From NCBI RefSeq assembly GCF_008639165.1, contig NZ_CP029197.1:1984001-2048000 (forward strand): a stretch of DNA of 64,000 bases, written 5' to 3'. Below, piece by piece: positions 60,451-64,000 of this stretch. The position numbers and the translations under genes were made by a program. The notes under the pieces are model-generated. The model saw only the letters and a program-made list of their open reading frames with translations, had not been told where the DNA came from and did no database searches. Within the stretch, counting starts at the first letter, position 1, and each line of letters starts with the position of its first letter. Origin of the DNA: Streptomyces venezuelae ATCC 10712. Its GTDB lineage: Bacteria > Actinomycetota > Actinomycetes > Streptomycetales > Streptomycetaceae.

Positions 60451-62229
60451 ATGGGAGAGGTCCGCTTGTCCGCCGAAGCAGCGCCCCGGGGCAGCACGCC
60501 GCGGTCGCGGCGCAGTGCCGCGTTCGCCGTCTGGTACCTGCGCGTCGTCACGTTCATCAATTTCCTGAGTGCCGTCTGGGTCTCCTTCGGGCAGGACCTG
60601 CGCCGCCACAACGAGGACAACTACTTCACCCCGTACCTGCTCACGGCGGGCTTCGCCTCGGGGGTGTTCACGCTCTTCCTGGCGATCACCATGCGGCGCC
60701 GCAAACGGGCCGCGTGGATCCTCAACCTGGTGCTGAGCGGTCTCTTCCTGCTGCTCTTCGCGCTGGTGATGTTCTTCCCGGAGATCCGGCAGCACGCCCA
60801 GAACTGGATCTCGCTGGTCCTGACGGCCGCGTTCGTCCTGGCGCTGCTGCTGGGCCGCAAGGAGTTCTACGCGAAGGGCGACCGGTCCAATCCGTGGCTC
60901 GCGGCGGTCGTCGCCGTGGGCGGACTGCTCGTCACCTCGCTGCTCGCCGCCGTCCTGGTCACCGTCACCAACACCTCCACCGCCCCCTCGACGTTCCTCG
61001 AGCGCTGGCGGTACGGCGTGATGCGGCTGATCACGCTGGCCGCCGACGACTCGCGGTTCGCCGGGATCAGCACGCCCGGCTGGGTCGACGTCACCATCAA
61101 CGTCCTGTCGACGCTGCTGCTCTTCGCGGTCCTCTTCGCCGCCTTCCGTTCCCGCCGGGCCACCGACCCGCTGACCGAGGGCGACGAGGAGAAGCTGCGG
61201 ATCCTGCTCGACAAGTACGGCGACCGCGACTCGCTGGGCTACTTCGCGCTGCGCCGCGAGAAGAGCGTCGTGTGGTCGCCGAGCGAGAAGGCGGCCGTCA
61301 CCTACCGGGTGGTGGGCGGGGTGTCGCTCGCCTCCGGCGACCCGATCGGCGACCCCGAGGCCTGGCCGGGGGCGATCGAGCCCTGGCTGGCCGAGGCCCG
61401 GGAGCACGGCTGGATCCCGGCCGTGATGGGCGCGAGCGAGGAGGCCGGGGTGATCTACGCCCGGCACGGTCTGGACGCCCTGGAGCTGGGCGACGAGGCG
61501 ATCGTGGAGACCGACGAGTTCACCCTGGACGGGCGGGCCATGCGGACGGTCCGGCAGGCCTTCAACCGGGTCAAGCGGGCCGGGTACGAGGTCCGCATCC
61601 GGCGCCACGAGGACATCCCCGCCGAGGAGATGGCCGAGCTGCTGCGGAAGGCCGACGACTGGCGGGACGGCGCCACCGAGCGCGGCTTCTCGATGGCGCT
61701 CGGCCGGCTGGGGGACCCGCGGGACGGGCGGTGCGTGATGCTGGAGTGCAGGGACGGCGGCGACGGGGAAGGTGCGGGCGAGCTGCGGGCGGTGCTGTCG
61801 TTCGTGCCGTGGGGGCCGAAGGGGCTCTCGCTCGACCTGATGCGCCGGGACCGGGACTCCGAGAACGGCCTGATGGAGTTCATGGTCATCGAACTCCTCC
61901 AGCGCGCCAAGGAGATCGGGATCACTCAGGTCTCGCTGAACTTCGCCATGTTCCGGTCCGTCTTCGAACGTGGCTCGAAGCTCGGGGCGGGACCCGTGCT
62001 GCGCATGTGGCGTTCGCTGCTCAGTTTCTTCTCCCGCTGGTGGCAGATCGAGTCGCTGTACCGCGCCAACGCCAAGTACCGACCGATCTGGGAGCCCCGA
62101 TTCATGCTCTTCGAGAAGAGTGCGGACCTGCTGCGCATCGGCCTCGCGGCCGGCCGCGCCGAGGGGTTCCTGGAGGCTCCGGGACTGCCGAAGTGGCTGC
62201 ACCGCCGCCACCTGGAGAGCGGCCGTTGA
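60451..62229 (+). CDS. MprF-like DUF2156 membrane protein (aminoacyl-phospholipid synthase family)
   Basis: A 592-residue protein: five to six membrane helices in the first 235 residues and a C-terminal GNAT-like DUF2156 domain (about 255-585; GYFALRREKSVVWS, GDPIGDPEAWPGAIE, LELGDEAIVE, MRRDRDSENGLMEFMV). The family includes lysyl/alanyl-phosphatidylglycerol synthases that move amino acids from tRNA to lipids; here the shorter membrane part leaves flipping uncertain. TATGAT ends eight bases before ATG 60451. The stop overlaps the next gene (TTGA). Confidence 0.85.
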   Translation: MGEVRLSAEAAPRGSTPRSRRSAAFAVWYLRVVTFINFLSAVWVSFGQDLRRHNEDNYFTPYLLTAGFASGVFTLFLAITMRRRKRAAWILNLVLSGLFLLLFALVMFFPEIRQHAQNWISLVLTAAFVLALLLGRKEFYAKGDRSNPWLAAVVAVGGLLVTSLLAAVLVTVTNTSTAPSTFLERWRYGVMRLITLAADDSRFAGISTPGWVDVTINVLSTLLLFAVLFAAFRSRRATDPLTEGDEEKLRILLDKYGDRDSLGYFALRREKSVVWSPSEKAAVTYRVVGGVSLASGDPIGDPEAWPGAIEPWLAEAREHGWIPAVMGASEEAGVIYARHGLDALELGDEAIVETDEFTLDGRAMRTVRQAFNRVKRAGYEVRIRRHEDIPAEEMAELLRKADDWRDGATERGFSMALGRLGDPRDGRCVMLECRDGGDGEGAGELRAVLSFVPWGPKGLSLDLMRRDRDSENGLMEFMVIELLQRAKEIGITQVSLNFAMFRSVFERGSKLGAGPVLRMWRSLLSFFSRWWQIESLYRANAKYRPIWEPRFMLFEKSADLLRIGLAAGRAEGFLEAPGLPKWLHRRHLESGR

Positions 62230-62951
62230 GCCGGTCGCACGAGGAGTCCGCCGTCCGTCGCTTCGCCCGCCGCGAGTGGGGTCCGCTGTTCTTCACGGTC
62301 CGGACGGCGCTGGTGACCCGGCGCTGGCGGGCGGTGGCCATGACGCTCGGCGCCGTCTGTCTCACCGCTCTCTTCCAGCTGGTGCAGAACCAGGAATGGG
62401 GCTACCGGCCGGTCCAGAACATCGGTTCCGTACGGGCCGAGGACCCGCTGTGGCTCGCGCTGCTGCGGACCCCGCTCTCGCTGTTCGTGCCCGCGCTCGA
62501 CCTGCCGGTGTGGGGCGCCCTCGCCCAGGTGCTGCTGGTGTTCGGGATCGCCGAGATCTGCGTCGGGCGGTGGCGCACGCTCGCCGTCGCCTATCTGGCC
62601 ACCCTCTGCGGGACGCTGTACGCGCGGGTGGGCATCGCCCTCGGCCCGGACGGCCCGTTCGGGCTGCCCGCCTCCGACGCCCGGGTCGTCGACACCGGAC
62701 CGTCGGCGGCGGTGGTGGGCCTCGCGGTGTACGTCTGCTGGCGGTACGGGGCCCGGTGGACCGGCGCGCTGGTGGTCCTGGCGATGGTGGTGGAGGTCGT
62801 CGTCAAGCCGAACCTGGCGGGCAAGGAGCACCTGGCGGCGATCGCCGGCGTCCTCGTCCTGATCGCGGTCCAGTCCTGGCGGGAGCGTGGTCAGGAGGGC
62901 GTGGAGTCCCGGCCGGGGACCCGCTCCTGGAAGCCGCCGATCCAGTCCTGA
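62226..62951 (+). CDS. Rhomboid-like membrane protein
   Basis: A 241-residue protein with six membrane helices. GPSAAVVGL (about 158) and KEHLAAIAG (about 199) are positioned like the catalytic Ser and His helices of rhomboids, matching the actinobacterial rhomboid-like family; the canonical GxSG is altered to GPSA, so activity is uncertain. TTG 62226 overlaps the upstream stop by four bases and has GGAGAG before it, coupling it to the MprF-like protein. Its 3' end overlaps the convergent gene by 61 bp. Confidence 0.78.
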   Translation: MSRSHEESAVRRFARREWGPLFFTVRTALVTRRWRAVAMTLGAVCLTALFQLVQNQEWGYRPVQNIGSVRAEDPLWLALLRTPLSLFVPALDLPVWGALAQVLLVFGIAEICVGRWRTLAVAYLATLCGTLYARVGIALGPDGPFGLPASDARVVDTGPSAAVVGLAVYVCWRYGARWTGALVVLAMVVEVVVKPNLAGKEHLAAIAGVLVLIAVQSWRERGQEGVESRPGTRSWKPPIQS

Positions 62952-63655
62952 GCCACCCGCCGGATCTTCGTCCAGCGCTTGTCGTGGCGGTAGGTGCGGA
63001 TCCGGGAGCGGGCCCGGGCCCGGTGACGGCGCCGGTAGAACCGGCGGGACCACCAGGAGCCGGGGCGGGCGAGCCGGACGGCGCCGACGATCGCCACGAA
63101 CGGCACGAAGGCGCCGAAGACCGCCATCCGGAACTTCCCCTTCACCAGGCTGATCAGGATGAAGAGGAAGTTCACCACCAGGGTGAGGATGAAGGTGGCC
63201 CGGTCCTGGCGTTCCTCGGCGGTCATGTCGTCGACGCCGAGCGGTGAGAAGCCGCTGAGGGTGAGCCCGACGAGGGCGGCGGTGAGGACCACCACCTCGA
63301 CGCTCTTGCGGCCCTCGTCGCTCCAGTACACGTCGTCGAGATGGAGGATCAGCGCGAACTCGTCGAGGACGAGCCCCGCGCCGATCCCGAAGACCACGGC
63401 GAAGACGGCCGCGCCGATCCCGTGCCGGTCGCTGCCGACGGCGCCGAATCCGCCGATGACGGTGAGGACCACACCGGGCACGACGTGATGGATGTGGAGG
63501 CCGCCGGAGGAGACGTTCCCGAACGGCCCCTTCCCCGCCCTGATGAGACGGACGATGGTCCTCGTGACCAGGAACGTCACGATGAACGAGGTCAGGGCGA
63601 GGAGCATCGGGAGCTTGCCCGGCTCGACGATGTTGCGGGAGAACCAGTGACCCAT
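62891..63655 (-). CDS. Conserved integral membrane protein with HIHH motif
   Basis: A 254-residue polytopic protein with about six hydrophobic segments. Conserved-looking polar motifs inside the membrane region, GGLHIHHVVPG (about 52) and LVLDEFALILHLDDVYW (about 95), resemble metal ligands or proton carriers. The C-terminus is strongly basic (RRFYRRRHRARARSRIR). ATG 63655 follows GGGGTGG. Function unknown. Divergent from cobS by 67 bp. Confidence 0.75.
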   Translation of the reverse strand: MGHWFSRNIVEPGKLPMLLALTSFIVTFLVTRTIVRLIRAGKGPFGNVSSGGLHIHHVVPGVVLTVIGGFGAVGSDRHGIGAAVFAVVFGIGAGLVLDEFALILHLDDVYWSDEGRKSVEVVVLTAALVGLTLSGFSPLGVDDMTAEERQDRATFILTLVVNFLFILISLVKGKFRMAVFGAFVPFVAIVGAVRLARPGSWWSRRFYRRRHRARARSRIRTYRHDKRWTKIRRVAQDWIGGFQERVPGRDSTPS

Positions 63656-63722
63656 GCCACCCCGTTCCGATTTGAGCGGTATGCGCAATCTACCGTCCGG
63701 AGGCGGCGATTACCCTGCCCGG

Positions 63723-64000
63723 ATGGACGGCCTGCGTTTCGCCTTCGGCACCCTCACCGTGTTCCCCGCCCGCATCACCCGCTGGGACCGGGACGCGGCG
63801 CGCGCCGGCATGCTCTGCGCCCCGCTGGCCGGCCTCGCCGTCGGCCTCTGCGCCGCGGCGCTCGGCGGCGCGTTCCTGGCGCTCGGCTCCGGCCCGCTGC
63901 TCGCGGCCGTCGTCACCACCGCCGTCCCCGCCGCCCTCACCCGGGGCCTCCACCTCGACGGCCTCGCCGACACGGCCGACGGCCTCGGCAGCGCCAAGCC
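63723..64000 (+). CDS. cobS: Adenosylcobinamide-GDP ribazoletransferase (3' truncated by window)
   Basis: The first 92 codons of a membrane enzyme that joins adenosylcobinamide-GDP to alpha-ribazole, the last step of cobalamin synthesis. It opens MDGLRFAFGTLTVFP, has hydrophobic helices and the family signature LHLDGLADTADGLG (about 77-90). TACCCT (63711-63716) ends six bases before the ATG, so the message is probably leaderless. The gene continues beyond the window. Completes the cobU-cobT-cobS set, here split by three membrane-protein genes. Confidence 0.93.
   Translation, partial: MDGLRFAFGTLTVFPARITRWDRDAARAGMLCAPLAGLAVGLCAAALGGAFLALGSGPLLAAVVTTAVPAALTRGLHLDGLADTADGLGSAK

Noticed and set aside
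59164..62211. 1015-codon minus-strand frame
   Set aside because: Antisense to cobT and the MprF-like gene and includes the cobT terminator.
1..64000. tRNA, rRNA, insertion sequences, prophage or integrase genes
   Set aside because: Looked for CCA-ending cloverleafs in the gaps, DDE or recombinase motifs and low-GC islands; none found.

Overview
This is a very GC-rich stretch with near-universal G/C at third codon positions, many GTG and TTG starts, long GC stem-loop terminators and an actinobacterial gene set. It looks like the conserved core of a Streptomyces chromosome. From memory, the gene order matches the S. coelicolor region around trpE, glkA, qcrCAB, nadA and cobUTS. Much of the skeleton (AGPAT, ArsA-like ATPase, SRPBCC protein, FadD15, PimB, GT87, NlpC/P60, trpD-ctaE-qcrCAB, ctaCDF, adoK, HesB, DUF3043, cobT, cobS) also recalls the Rv2181-Rv2208 part of Mycobacterium tuberculosis. 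I see no insertion sequence, phage gene, CRISPR array, rRNA or tRNA.

Layout. 1-5.0 kb: 5'-truncated secreted amidase with C-terminal FG-GAP repeats, then an attenuator-controlled trpEG (18-codon leader with three Trp codons). 5-12.7 kb: a minus-strand group with 2-hydroxyacid dehydrogenase, two-component system (MacRS-like) and acyltransferase; a plus-strand esterase/membrane-protein pair; then on the minus strand an EEP-family protein, glucokinase GlkA and its DUF5304 neighbour. 12.8-21.2 kb: degenerate ArsA-like ATPase, SRPBCC protein, phosphoesterase, FadD-type ligase, PimB, GT87 membrane mannosyltransferase and a MATE transporter divergent from a PadR regulator. 21.8-28.5 kb: lipoprotein metallopeptidase, two NlpC/P60 hydrolases (the second behind a candidate c-di-AMP leader RNA), NYN protein, zinc ribbon, rhomboid protease and a stand-alone Lrp ligand domain.

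28.5-41 kb: a class V aminotransferase preceded by a clear SAM riboswitch and a six-codon ORF; trpD behind a 26-bp palindrome; then the respiratory supercomplex genes in two minus-strand blocks: ctaE-qcrC-qcrA-qcrB and ctaC-ctaD-ctaF. A receiver-like gene and an L,D-transpeptidase lie between the blocks. Cytochrome bc1 (QcrCAB, diheme QcrC) passes electrons to the aa3 oxidase (CtaCDEF), most gene junctions overlapping by 4 bp.

41-48 kb: sulfur and Fe-S genes: a cysteine desulfurase-TusA fusion, AdoK-like kinase, IscA/ErpA-type protein and quinolinate synthase NadA. Between desulfurase and kinase lies an array of about ten 51-bp repeats, the most unusual DNA in the window. 48-57 kb: RND efflux pump, two-component system, PspAA and PspA, then DUF3043, methyltransferase and HtrA-like protease. 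57.7-64 kb: late cobalamin assembly (CobU fused to a degenerate metallo-beta-lactamase-like domain, CobT, truncated CobS) interleaved with an MprF-like DUF2156 protein, a rhomboid-like protein and a multi-pass membrane protein.

Most of this is housekeeping DNA. The points worth a second look are regulatory or structural: riboswitches, attenuator, operator-like palindromes, the 51-bp array, domain fusions with decayed active sites, and recurring leaderless-type promoters (-10 box six to eight bases before the start codon).
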